Part shown: in pieces, positions 33,510 through 44,922 of the stretch
Position numbering within the stretch: the first letter of the stretch is position 1
How the letters are laid out: every line of letters starts with the position of its first letter
Origin: Pseudarthrobacter sp. NIBRBAC000502772
GTDB lineage: Bacteria; Actinomycetota; Actinomycetes; Actinomycetales; Micrococcaceae
Assembly (NCBI RefSeq): GCF_006517235.1
Contig: NZ_CP041188.1
Span: 2,232,001-2,296,000 of the forward strand
Reading direction: 5' to 3'
DNA: 64,000 nucleotides
Notes under the pieces: generated by a model
Told to the model about the DNA's origin: nothing
The model's input: the letters and a program-made list of their open reading frames with translations, nothing else
Database searches by the model: none
Translations under genes and position numbers: made by a program

Positions 33510-34865
33510 GTGACTGCACCCCGAGCCTGGCTGATCTGGACCATCGGCATCTTCGCCTACCTTGTGGCCGTCTCCCAGCGCACGTCATTCGGTGTGGTGG
33601 GACTTGAGGCCACCGAGCGGTTCCATGCCGGCGCGTCCGCCATCTCCTTCTTCACAGTGCTGCAGTTGCTGGTCTACGCCGGCCTGCAGATCCCCGTGGG
33701 CCTGCTGGTGGACAGATTCGGCTCGCGCGCCATGATCGCCGGTGGAGCCGTCCTGATGGGTCTTGGCCAGCTCCAGTTGGCCTTCGCCGACACCATCCCC
33801 GGCGGTGTGGCGGGGCGGGTTCTGGTGGGCGCCGGGGACGCCATGACCTTTATTTCCGTGATCCGCCTGATTCCGTTGTGGTTCGCGCCGGCCAGGGTTC
33901 CCCTGGTCACCCAGCTGACGGGCATGTCAGGCCAGCTCGGGCAGCTTTTCAGTGTGCTTCCCTTCGCCTTTGTCCTGCATTCCTTCGGCTGGACCTCCGG
34001 TTTCCTGATGCTGGCGGGCATGGCGGGCATGGCGGTTGTCCTGGTGCTGGTGCTCTTGAAGGACCACCCGCCCGGTGCGCCCGCGCCGCAGGCGCAGCAG
34101 GGGTTGAAAGCCACAGGCGCCTCGCTCGCGCGGGCCTGGCGCCAGCCGGGCACCCGGCTGGGGATGTGGAGCCACTTCACCATCCAGTTCAGCGGCACCG
34201 TCTTCGCCATGACCTGGGGATATCCGTTCCTGATCTCGGGGCAGGGCCTGGATGCCGGAACCGTGGCCGGCCTGATGACCTTGTATGTTGCGGCGGCGAT
34301 GGCGGTGGGCCCCTTCATTGGGCAGTTTGTCTCCCGCCACCCGCTTCGCCGGTCAACGATGGTCCTGCTCATCGCCGGCGCCACGGCCGCTGCCTGGGCC
34401 GCGGTGCTGCTGATGCCTGGCCGTTCCCCGCTATGGCTGCTGGCGTGCCTGGTGGTCGTCCTGGCCATCGGGGGGCCTGGCTCGATGATCGGGTTTGATT
34501 TCGCACGGACGTTCAATCCGGCGCACAGGATCGGAACCGCAACGGGCATCGTGAACGTGGGCGGCTTCATCGCGGCCCTCGTGGCCATCTTCCTGATCGG
34601 CCTGGTGCTGGACGTCCTGCTGGCCAGCGGCTATTCCGACGGCGTCCTGTACGGGCTGGAACCGTTCCGGATCGCACTCAGCGTACAGTTCCTGCTGCTG
34701 GGCTTTGGCGCCGCCATGACGATTGTCTGTCGGCGCAAAGTGCGGCGCCAGATGGCAGCGCAGGGTGTTGTGGTGCCGCCGCTCCTTCGGGCCATGGCGC
34801 AGCAGCGGCGGGCGAACCAGCGTCGCCGGCCGTCCGTGTCCAAGGACCGCGCGGGCAAAGACTGA
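33510..34865 (+). CDS. MFS transporter
   Basis: 451-residue major facilitator with twelve hydrophobic segments. The intracellular loop 2-3 signature VDRFGSRAMIAGG (about residues 55-67), the RVLVGAGDAMTF motif in helix 4 and a basic C-terminal tail (RRKVRRQM...NQRRRPSV) are visible. The transported compound is unknown. The GTG start at 33510 lies 5 nt after CATAAT (33499-33504), consistent with a leaderless transcript. The frame is open to a TTG at 33471, but that N-terminus is not membrane-protein-like. It follows the PAC2 gene by about 70 nt. Confidence 0.88.
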   Translation: MTAPRAWLIWTIGIFAYLVAVSQRTSFGVVGLEATERFHAGASAISFFTVLQLLVYAGLQIPVGLLVDRFGSRAMIAGGAVLMGLGQLQLAFADTIPGGVAGRVLVGAGDAMTFISVIRLIPLWFAPARVPLVTQLTGMSGQLGQLFSVLPFAFVLHSFGWTSGFLMLAGMAGMAVVLVLVLLKDHPPGAPAPQAQQGLKATGASLARAWRQPGTRLGMWSHFTIQFSGTVFAMTWGYPFLISGQGLDAGTVAGLMTLYVAAAMAVGPFIGQFVSRHPLRRSTMVLLIAGATAAAWAAVLLMPGRSPLWLLACLVVVLAIGGPGSMIGFDFARTFNPAHRIGTATGIVNVGGFIAALVAIFLIGLVLDVLLASGYSDGVLYGLEPFRIALSVQFLLLGFGAAMTIVCRRKVRRQMAAQGVVVPPLLRAMAQQRRANQRRRPSVSKDRAGKD

Positions 34866-34946
34866 CACCTTTCCTGCACAGGCAGGTTATTCACATACGG
34901 TAAGTTGGCGCTTCACCGCGGCTCGCGCGGCGCCAAAGCTGGAACC

Positions 34947-36206
34947 ATGAAACCTTCAGAACACCTGACCGTCCGAGGCCCTGAAGACATCCTCGGGTTC
35001 ATTCCGCATTCCCTGGGCTACTGGCCGGCCGACAGCCTGGTTGCGATGACCCTGCAGGGGAACCGGCTGGGAGCAACTCTGAGGCTGGATCTTCCCGGCC
35101 CGGAAACCCTCGCGGACCCGCGGGACTACGCCCGCACGGTGCGCGACTACCTCCTGGCTGACGAGAATGCCGATGCCGCCCTGCTGGCCTGTTTCACCAA
35201 CGACGGCTGGATGGAACCACCTGGAACATACCGCGGGCTGTTGGATGCACTTCAGATGGTTCTAGGGGCCGCGGGGATGCCGGTGCGGGACGCCTGGTAT
35301 GTCGGCGACGCCTTCTGGCGTGAGGCTTTTTGCACCGATCCGTCCTGCTGCCCCTCGCCGGGCCGGTCTGTTCAGGCGATCCGGGACAGCATGCTTAATG
35401 CCGAGATGGTCTTCCGCGGCAGCAGCGTCGGGCCCGCGCCGGAGGACGGGGCGCATCCTCCACCCCTGCTTTCCGGCGAGGACCGGGCAGCCGTCCTTGC
35501 CTCTGAGGCCACGTGGGCGGCACAGCTGGACCGGCGACGGGGGAGCAGGGAACAGTTCGGCCAGCTGATGGCCCAGTGGGAGGCCCTGCTGGCCAATGAG
35601 CCTGGGCCTCTGCCCGTCAATAACGTTGCCTTCCTACGCGCGTCGCTCCGGGTGCCCGCCTGGCGTGACGCCGTCCTGGTGATGGCCGCCGCCGGTCAGG
35701 CGGCTGCCCTGGCGGGTGCCGAGATGTTCGGGATCTTCGATGTCGGCTGCATCCTGGCTCCGGTGGGGCCCGTACTCCCGGGCCCCATACCATCCGGACT
35801 TCCAGCGCCGGGAGCCGGACTGGCAGTACGGGAGCCTGCCGGAACAGGTGCTGCCGGACCCCGTACTCGCAGCATGCCTGGCATTCCAGGATATGGCGAA
35901 GTCCTGTTGGGACTGGACCCGGTGGTTCCCGCCTGGCACACCCTTAACAGCCTGGACAATGTGCTGGAGCAGCTGTCGGCGTGCGGCGGGCAGGCCGGTG
36001 CAGCCGCGCTGACCGGGCGTGGGTGGATCGCGTGGTGCAGGGGGAGGGGCTCCTACGCTGCTGCGTACCTCGGCCGCGCCCTTGACGAGGAGCCAGGCTA
36101 CCGGCTCGCCGAACTCATGCTGGAGCTGGTCCGGCGCGGCACCCTCTGCGGCTGGGCTGCACGGAAGGAGGCCGCCTGGCGGAAATTCGAACCGGATGCA
36201 GCCTGA
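34947..36206 (+). CDS. DUF4192 domain-containing protein
   Basis: 419 residues with the DUF4192 opening LTVRGPEDILGFIPHSLGYWPADSLVAMTL (as two recognisable stretches) and the later DAWYVGDAFWRE and AYLGRALDEEPGYRLAELM segments. The family is restricted to actinobacteria and of unknown function. The C-terminal region ends with WCRGRGSYAAAYL and a helical tail, recalling small ligand-binding repeats. I choose the ATG at 34947, where homology starts; upstream in-frame sequence is short and arginine-rich. A Gly/Pro-rich low-complexity stretch lies at about residues 275-310. Confidence 0.85.
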   Translation: MKPSEHLTVRGPEDILGFIPHSLGYWPADSLVAMTLQGNRLGATLRLDLPGPETLADPRDYARTVRDYLLADENADAALLACFTNDGWMEPPGTYRGLLDALQMVLGAAGMPVRDAWYVGDAFWREAFCTDPSCCPSPGRSVQAIRDSMLNAEMVFRGSSVGPAPEDGAHPPPLLSGEDRAAVLASEATWAAQLDRRRGSREQFGQLMAQWEALLANEPGPLPVNNVAFLRASLRVPAWRDAVLVMAAAGQAAALAGAEMFGIFDVGCILAPVGPVLPGPIPSGLPAPGAGLAVREPAGTGAAGPRTRSMPGIPGYGEVLLGLDPVVPAWHTLNSLDNVLEQLSACGGQAGAAALTGRGWIAWCRGRGSYAAAYLGRALDEEPGYRLAELMLELVRRGTLCGWAARKEAAWRKFEPDAA

Positions 36207-36348
36207 CCGGATTCCGCCTGACCGGTTTGGATGGGGGCAGCGTTGAGGTCGGGTTTGGGAAAACCGTGAGACAATGGTTGCCGAGACCCGGTTGGGTCCG
36301 TGAATCAAGTGCATGTGATGAAGCCCAGTCGGGAACATTACAGCCGCC

Positions 36349-36377
36349 CCGGCAGTTCTACTTGTAGACTCTGCCGG
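36349..36377. repeat. Nested inverted repeat in the sigA upstream region
   Basis: CCGGCAG (36349-36355) pairs with CTGCCGG (36371-36377), enclosing a second palindrome TCTACTTGTAGA. It lies about 100 nt upstream of sigA, before the putative promoter, and may be a terminator for DUF4192 or a regulatory hairpin. Confidence 0.4.
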
Positions 36378-36407
36378 CCGTGGTTGCACCTGATATTCAT
36401 CACGGAC

Positions 36408-36437
36408 TTGACAGGGTCATAGTGGTGTTGCCCGTAT
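36408..36437 (+). promoter_or_regulatory. Putative sigA promoter
   Basis: TTGACA (36408-36413) followed after 18 nt by CCGTAT. The -35 is a perfect consensus; the -10 is weak. The predicted start would leave a 5' leader of about 30 nt before the sigA GTG. Confidence 0.35.
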
Positions 36438-36472
36438 GGTGATTCCACAGACCGCCGCTAGAAAGGTTTTCT

Positions 36473-37780
<1,308 letters not shown>

Positions 37781-37796
37781 ATCAGGACTCAGGCAG

Positions 37797-37855
37797 CGCG
37801 GGTCTCCTTCCGCCCGTCATCTTCGGATCGATGGGCGGAAGGGGACCCGCGTTTT
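37797..37855 (+). terminator. sigA intrinsic terminator
   Basis: A long stem (CGCGGGTC at 37797-37804 with GACCCGCG at 37844-37851, and inner CCTTCCGCCC/GGGCGGAAGG) followed by TTTT, beginning 17 nt after the sigA stop. Confidence 0.88.
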
Positions 37856-37888
37856 CCTGTCTGGGGCTTCATGGTAAGTTCACCACAA

Positions 37889-37922
37889 AAAGAGGACCCC
37901 TCCGGCTGGAGGGGTCCTCTTT
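37889..37922. terminator. Bidirectional terminator between sigA and DUF7455 genes
   Basis: AAAGAGGACCCCTCC (37889-37903) pairs perfectly with GGAGGGGTCCTCTTT (37908-37922), flanked by an A-run on the left. It serves the minus-strand DUF7455 gene whose stop is at 37951. Confidence 0.85.
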
Positions 37923-37950
37923 GAGGTGTATCAGGTTGTGGTGCGCCTGG

Positions 37951-38172
37951 TCAGTCGACGGACACGGGAGCCTTCTCGTGAAGCCTGCCCGTCTCGTCGT
38001 GCCAGTCTGAGCTCAACGGCCTCAGCGTGGCCTCGATTGCACGGGCATGGTGGCCGCAGAACAGCAGCTCACCGCCGGAGGACTCGAGTACAACGCGGAC
38101 ATATGCCTGAGCCCCGCAACGATCGCACCGGTCCAGTGCGTTGAGTGTGCGGTCTGCCACTGCTGTTGTCAT
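37951..38172 (-). CDS. DUF7455-type small zinc-ribbon protein
   Basis: 73 residues: MTTAVADRTL followed by RCDRCGAQAYVRVVL with a CxxC (C16/C19), then LLFCGHHARAIEATL with a Cys-x-His-His, together a likely zinc-binding knuckle. This small protein is conserved near sigA in many actinobacteria; function unknown, possibly nucleic-acid or protein binding. The ATG at 38172 has GGAGG 5 nt upstream; the upstream frame extension is rejected. It is convergent with sigA, with two terminators between them. Confidence 0.85.
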   Translation of the reverse strand: MTTAVADRTLNALDRCDRCGAQAYVRVVLESSGGELLFCGHHARAIEATLRPLSSDWHDETGRLHEKAPVSVD

Positions 38173-38429
38173 GTCGGCCTCCTTAGTAGATCTGTATGTC
38201 CATATAACCAGTATTCGTACCAATCCCATCGCAAGGACGGGTCAAGTTCGCTGTCCGCGTAGCCACAAGAATTGATCAAGCCCGCCGGTTTCGGTTACGG
38301 AAAGATAACGAGTGGCCTTGCCCACAGCCCGGAGCAAGTGTGGCAGCCCTCTGTCTGCTGCCGCGCCGACTAGGCTTGATGGAGCGCCCGCAGCGCCAGC
38401 TGTTCCGTCACTGAAGGAGTTCACAACCC

Positions 38430-40538
<2,109 letters not shown>

Positions 40539-40556
40539 CGGCTCACGCCGGGGGGA

Positions 40557-41594
40557 TCAGCCCAGCAGGCCCGGCACGATCAGCAGGGCGGTGGGCACGG
40601 CCAGGAGCAGGGCGGAGCCGGCAAGCACCATCCCGCGGGCGGCGGCAGGCAACTGCGGCTCAGGGGACAGCAGCCGGCTGACCCGGGAGATGGTGGTCCG
40701 GGCAGAACCTGAGACGGCGCCGGTGGGCGCCTCAAGCCCGTCCAGGGCAAGGCCGGGGTGCGCGGACGGCATGGCGGCGGCCGCCATGCTTCCCGCCATC
40801 CCCGCCCCCATCCCTGCCGTCATACCCGCCGCCATACCTCCGGTGGAACCGCTGGCAACAATGGCGATCGCCTTGATGAGCGTGGCCTTGCTTTCCGTCT
40901 TCAGCGCGACGTCGTCCGCCAGCATTTCGATGAGCGAGTTCACCGCCTCCTGAGCGAGGCGGGTGGTGGGCAGCCAGGGGAGCGCCTGGCGCCACGCGGC
41001 AAACGCCCAGAGCAGGAGATGGTGGCGCTGGTTGAGGTGGGCATTCTCGTGGCTCAGGACGGCCCGCAACTCAGCCGGCTCCAGCGCGGCCATCAGGCCA
41101 TCCGAGAGCACCGTGACGGAGCGGGCCCCGCCGGGCAGGCAATAGGCGACGGGTGAATCGTGGCTGATGACCACCGTGCGGGCCGCGTCGACGGACGGTG
41201 CGGCCAATAGGGCCAGGAGTTCCCGGTGCCGACGCCGCTGCCGTTCGATCTTGTAGTAGGTCAGCAAGAGGGTGAAGACCAGGTGGGCGGTGAGCAGCGC
41301 CGCGGCGGACAGGGCGAACAGATGCCAGAAGCCCAAGGCCGTGGTGGGCGCGTTGAAGAGGACCATATCAGCCAGCCCGCGAAGCCCGGAGATGAGGTTG
41401 TCTCCGATCGGTTCAAGCCCGTAGACCAGCATGGCGCCGATCATGGACAGCCCGCCCGCAAGTGCTATGGCCTGCCACAGCAGCATGGCCGTGAACGGTG
41501 ACCGGGCAGGCCACGAGGCACGGGAAAGCAAGATAGGCACTGGCCACGCCAGGACTATCGCGAGGACCGCCAGAAGGTACGAGGTCCAGAACAT
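40557..41594 (-). CDS. M56 family (BlaR1/MecR1-like) membrane metallopeptidase
   Basis: 345-residue membrane protein with about four helices and a cytoplasmic zinc-peptidase segment. The HExxH-type site reads SHENAHLNQRHH (His182, Glu183, His186), and an acidic SLIEMLADD (about residues 224-232) could supply the third ligand. It lacks the extracellular penicillin-binding sensor of BlaR1. In BlaR1/BlaI systems the peptidase inactivates the paired repressor, and the blaI-type gene here ends 6 nt upstream of it, so the two form one signalling unit. The signal sensed is unknown. Ala/Gly/Met repeats (GMAAGMTAGMGAGMAG) lie at about residues 250-270. Confidence 0.88.
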   Translation of the reverse strand: MFWTSYLLAVLAIVLAWPVPILLSRASWPARSPFTAMLLWQAIALAGGLSMIGAMLVYGLEPIGDNLISGLRGLADMVLFNAPTTALGFWHLFALSAAALLTAHLVFTLLLTYYKIERQRRRHRELLALLAAPSVDAARTVVISHDSPVAYCLPGGARSVTVLSDGLMAALEPAELRAVLSHENAHLNQRHHLLLWAFAAWRQALPWLPTTRLAQEAVNSLIEMLADDVALKTESKATLIKAIAIVASGSTGGMAAGMTAGMGAGMAGSMAAAAMPSAHPGLALDGLEAPTGAVSGSARTTISRVSRLLSPEPQLPAAARGMVLAGSALLLAVPTALLIVPGLLG

Positions 41595-41600
41595 GGTCCG

Positions 41601-41987
41601 CTAGATGTGGCCAAGCAGCTTGCGCAGTGTTTCCGCTTCACTGTCCGTCACGGAGCCGATGAACCGTGCCAGCACGGCTTCACGGTCAGGCGCTGAGCCC
41701 AGCACTTCGTGCATCAGCTCCGCCGTGTGGTCTTCCCTGCTGGAAACGGCCTGGTAGCGGTGCGGACGCATACCGCGTTCCCGCTCCACAAGGCCCTTCT
41801 TCTCAAGCCGTGAGAGGACGGTCAGGACCGTTGTGACGGCAAGCTCCTTGCCCTCATGCCCGGCAGCATCCCCTTTTGCCTCGGTGGTTGTTGCCAGTCT
41901 GTCGCGCAGGGTATTCGCGGTGGCTGCTCCGTGGCCCGCCCAGAGCAGATCCATCACTGCCCGTTCCAGTTCGCCAAGACTTGCCAT
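41601..41987 (-). CDS. blaI: BlaI/MecI/CopY family transcriptional repressor
   Basis: 128 residues: an N-terminal winged helix (LGELERAVMDLLW, then TVLTVLSRLEKKGLVERER as recognition helix and wing) and a C-terminal dimerisation helix region (ARFIGSVTDSEAETLRKLL). BlaI proteins bind dyads with TAC/GTA arms as dimers and are cleaved or displaced via the partner M56 peptidase, encoded immediately downstream. Three perfect TTCTAC-N5-GTAGAA dyads lie upstream, between this gene and cydA. ATG 41987 has GGAAG 7 nt upstream; ATG 42047 would add 20 residues with no ribosome site. Confidence 0.92.
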   Translation of the reverse strand: MASLGELERAVMDLLWAGHGAATANTLRDRLATTTEAKGDAAGHEGKELAVTTVLTVLSRLEKKGLVERERGMRPHRYQAVSSREDHTAELMHEVLGSAPDREAVLARFIGSVTDSEAETLRKLLGHI

Positions 41988-42091
41988 TGCTATACTTCCT
42001 TCGATTTCCCCGCACCGGGCCGTTGACGGCCGCGGTGACTGCACCATGCGCTACAGATACAAGAACAAATTTACCTGTTTTTCGCCTAAGT

Positions 42092-42108
42092 TTCTACGTA
42101 CGGTAGAA
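42092..42108. promoter_or_regulatory. BlaI operator 1 (blaI side)
   Basis: TTCTACGTACGGTAGAA, a perfect 6-bp dyad with 5-bp spacer, 105 nt upstream of the blaI start. Likely autoregulatory. Confidence 0.75.
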
Positions 42109-42160
42109 CACTCGGCGCGCCGCGGCCTTGTGGGAGCCACTTTCAGGTGGAACTGTTGGT

Positions 42161-42190
42161 TTTACAGTGCCCGCCGCATTGTTCTACACT
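42161..42190 (+). promoter_or_regulatory. Putative cydA promoter
   Basis: TTTACA (42161-42166), an 18-nt spacer and TACACT (42185-42190). The -10 lies inside BlaI operator 2, so repressor binding would occlude RNA polymerase. Confidence 0.55.
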
Positions 42191-42198
42191 CTGTAGAA
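42182..42198. promoter_or_regulatory. BlaI operator 2 (cyd promoter)
   Basis: TTCTACACTCTGTAGAA, a perfect dyad overlapping the putative cydA -10 element. Confidence 0.78.
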
Positions 42199-42205
42199 GT
42201 CAAAG

Positions 42206-42222
42206 TTCTACGTCACGTAGAA
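42206..42222. promoter_or_regulatory. BlaI operator 3 (cyd leader)
   Basis: TTCTACGTCACGTAGAA, a perfect dyad centred 24 bp from operator 2 and 30 nt upstream of the cydA start codon. The close pair suggests cooperative binding. Confidence 0.78.
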
Positions 42223-42251
42223 AAATTGCACCGCCAACCCGAGGGACTGCT

Positions 42252-43844
42252 GTGGAAGCTCTGGAAATCGCACGCTGGCAATTCGGCATCACCACCGTCT
42301 ACCACTTCATGATGGTGCCGCTCACCATCGGACTGGGCCTGGTGGTGGCCGTGATGCAGACGATCTGGCACCGCACCGGCAAGGTGGAATACATCCGGAT
42401 GACCAAGTTCTGGGGCAAGCTCTTCCTGATCAACTTCATCATGGGCGTGGCCACCGGCATTGTGCAGGAGTTCCAGTTCGGCATGGCCTGGAGCGAGTAC
42501 AGCCGCTTCGTGGGAGACGTGTTCGGGGCGCCGCTGGCCCTGGAGTCGCTGCTGGCCTTCTTTGTTGAGTCCACGTTCCTGGGCCTGTGGATCTTCGGCT
42601 GGAAGCAGCTGAAGCCGGCCATCCACCTGGCCTGCCTCTGGGTGGCGGTGGTGGGATCGGTGTTCTCCGCCTACTTCATCATCGTCGCCAACAGCTGGAT
42701 GCAGCATCCGGTGGGCGCGGAGATCATTGACGGCCGGCCGGTCATGACCGACGCCTGGGCCGTGTTCACCAACAACACGGCCCTGGTGGCTTTTCCGCAC
42801 ACGCTGATGGGAGCGCTGGCAGTTGCCGGCGGTTTCCTTCTGGGCATCGCCTGGTACCACCTCTGGCGCAGGCGCACGGACGGCATCGACACCATCGGCG
42901 CCGACGGGAAGGTGATTCCCGGCGAAGCAGCCATCCCCGGCCGGGACCGGACCGATTACAAAGTGTGGATCCGCTCGTTGCGGATCGGCGCCGTCGTCGC
43001 CATGATCTCGTTCGCCGGCACCGCCCTGACCGGCGACCTGCAGGGCAAGCTCATGTTTGAGCAGCAACCCATGAAGATGGCCGCGGCCGAGGGCGCCTGC
43101 CACGACGGCACCGGTTTCTCCGTGCTCAGCGTCGGGAACCTTGGCTCCAAGAACTGCGATGAGATTGTGGCCCTGATCGAGGTTCCGGGCATCCTCTCCT
43201 ACCTGGCCAATGGCGACTTCACCACGGAAGTCAGGGGCGTCAACGGACTCCTGGACCAGTACAAGGCCGACTACGGAACCCACCTGCCGGACAACCCGAT
43301 CTACGGCGAGCGGGCCGGCCAGGAGATCGAGTACGTCCCGGTTATGGAAGTCACCTACTGGGGCTTCCGGATGATGATCGGCTTCGGCGGCCTTGCGGCA
43401 CTGGCGGCGCTCATCGCGCTGTGGGTGACGCGGAAGGGCACCGTGCCCGCGTCCCGCTGGCTGATGCGCCTGGCGGTGTTCGGCATCCTGGCCCCCTTCG
43501 GCGCCAACGCGGCCGGCTGGATTTTCACCGAGATGGGCCGGCAGCCGTTTGTGGTGGCCCCCAACCCGGACCTGAACGGCATCGACCAGGTGTTTATGTT
43601 CACCGCGGCCGCAGTCTCCCCCGGAGTCTCGGCCGGAGAGCTGCTGACGTCATTGATCGTCCTGACCGCCGTCTACGCCGCGCTGCTGGTGGTTGAGGTC
43701 AAGCTCCTGGTCAAGTTCATCCGGGGCGGTGTGGTGTCCGCGATGCCGGAACTGGCCCACACCCCGGCCGACAAAAACGGGGACGCCAACAAGGGCCCCG
43801 GCACTGGCAAGCCCGCCGACGACGTCCTGGCATTCGCCTACTAA
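42252..43844 (+). CDS. cydA: Cytochrome bd ubiquinol/menaquinol oxidase subunit I
   Basis: Carries haems b558, b595 and d of the high-affinity, cyanide-resistant terminal oxidase in the cytoplasmic membrane. 530 residues with about nine helices. His18 in TVYHFMMVPLTIGLG is the conserved axial ligand near helix 1. The helix 2-3 block FLINFIMGVATGIVQEFQFG and ESTFLGLWIFGWKQL are diagnostic, and the quinol loop after helix 6 is of moderate length. The GTG start has GAGGGA 6 nt upstream. It is the first gene of cydA-cydB-cydDC and is preceded by two BlaI-type operators, one on the putative -10, so expression is probably derepressed through the BlaI/M56 pair. Confidence 0.96.
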   Translation: MEALEIARWQFGITTVYHFMMVPLTIGLGLVVAVMQTIWHRTGKVEYIRMTKFWGKLFLINFIMGVATGIVQEFQFGMAWSEYSRFVGDVFGAPLALESLLAFFVESTFLGLWIFGWKQLKPAIHLACLWVAVVGSVFSAYFIIVANSWMQHPVGAEIIDGRPVMTDAWAVFTNNTALVAFPHTLMGALAVAGGFLLGIAWYHLWRRRTDGIDTIGADGKVIPGEAAIPGRDRTDYKVWIRSLRIGAVVAMISFAGTALTGDLQGKLMFEQQPMKMAAAEGACHDGTGFSVLSVGNLGSKNCDEIVALIEVPGILSYLANGDFTTEVRGVNGLLDQYKADYGTHLPDNPIYGERAGQEIEYVPVMEVTYWGFRMMIGFGGLAALAALIALWVTRKGTVPASRWLMRLAVFGILAPFGANAAGWIFTEMGRQPFVVAPNPDLNGIDQVFMFTAAAVSPGVSAGELLTSLIVLTAVYAALLVVEVKLLVKFIRGGVVSAMPELAHTPADKNGDANKGPGTGKPADDVLAFAY

Positions 43845-43866
43845 GAAGAGCAGAGGATACTCAAGC

Positions 43867-44916
43867 ATGGAACTGCTGCCCACCATCTGGTTCATCGTCA
43901 TCGCGGTGCTTTGGACCGGCTACCTCTTCCTTGAAGGCTTTGACCTCGGCGTGGGAATGCTGATGAAGCTTTTCGCGCGGAACAACACCGAGCGCCGGGT
44001 GCTGCTGAACACCGTCGGCCCGGTCTGGGACGGCAACGAGGTCTGGCTGATCACGGCCGGAGCCGCAACGTTTGCGGCGTTCCCGCTCTGGTACGCCTCG
44101 CTGTTTTCCGCCCTCTACCTCCCGCTCCTGGTGGTGCTGGTTGCCCTCATCTTCCGTGCCGTGGCGTTCGAATACCGCGGCAAGGGTGACACGGACGTAT
44201 GGCGGTCGCGCTGGGACTGGGCCATTGCCCTGGGCTCCTTCTTCGCCGCGTTCGGCGTCGGCGCTGCCCTGGCCTTGACCACCACGGGCCTGCCGCTGAA
44301 CGCGAACGGTGACCGCGAGGGCGGTGCGTTCGCGTGGTTCAGCGGCTACGCCGTATTGGGCGGGCTGGCCGTGGTGGGGTTCTCCCTGCTGCACGCGCTG
44401 GCGTTCCTCGCGTTGAAGACCGACGGCGACGTGCGCCACCGCGCGCGCCGCTGGTTCGTCCGGCTGCTTCCGGTCCTGCTGCTGCCTTTGGCAGGCTGGG
44501 CACTCATCATCCAGTTCCTGTCGGGCAAGCCGTGGACCTGGGCTGCCGTGATCGTGGCCGTCATTGCCGCAGCAGCCGCTTGGTTCCTGGCACGGCGGGG
44601 ATCCGAAGGCAGGGCGTTTATGGCGATGGGGGCCTTCCTCATCCTCGGCAGCGCATCAATCTTCGGTGCGGCGTTCCCGGTTGTGCTGCCCTCCACCCTG
44701 GACCCTGCCTTTGACCTCACTGTTGCCAACGCGTCGTCGTCCGAATACACGCTCGGGCTCATGAGTGTGGTGGCAGCCGTTGGCCTGCCCCTCGTCATCA
44801 CCTACCAGGCGTGGACCTACTGGGTGTTCCGGCGCCGTGTCAGCGCGTCCCAGATCCCCGCGGCGCACAGCTTCCTGCCGGCCATTGCCGTCCGGGCATT
44901 CACCACGAAGGGCTGA
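43867..44916 (+). CDS. cydB: Cytochrome bd oxidase subunit II
   Basis: 349-residue partner of CydA without haem ligands of its own. The opening MELLPTIWFIVIAVLWTGYLF contains the WFIVIAVLW helix, followed by EGFDLGVGML, typical of CydB. Eight or nine helices follow, with GPVWDGNEVWLITAGAATFAAFP as the strongest signature (split by a turn). It starts 22 nt after the cydA stop, with a GAGGA ribosome site, in the same operon. The frame continues upstream over cydA but the subunit II homology begins at this ATG. cydDC starts 6 nt after its stop. Confidence 0.96.
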   Translation: MELLPTIWFIVIAVLWTGYLFLEGFDLGVGMLMKLFARNNTERRVLLNTVGPVWDGNEVWLITAGAATFAAFPLWYASLFSALYLPLLVVLVALIFRAVAFEYRGKGDTDVWRSRWDWAIALGSFFAAFGVGAALALTTTGLPLNANGDREGGAFAWFSGYAVLGGLAVVGFSLLHALAFLALKTDGDVRHRARRWFVRLLPVLLLPLAGWALIIQFLSGKPWTWAAVIVAVIAAAAAWFLARRGSEGRAFMAMGAFLILGSASIFGAAFPVVLPSTLDPAFDLTVANASSSEYTLGLMSVVAAVGLPLVITYQAWTYWVFRRRVSASQIPAAHSFLPAIAVRAFTTKG

Positions 44917-44922
44917 CCGGCC

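Noticed and set aside
36355..36370. Additional BlaI operator upstream of sigA
   Set aside because: The arms resemble TTCTAC/GTAGA but the spacer is 2 nt instead of 5, so the geometry does not fit the other four sites.
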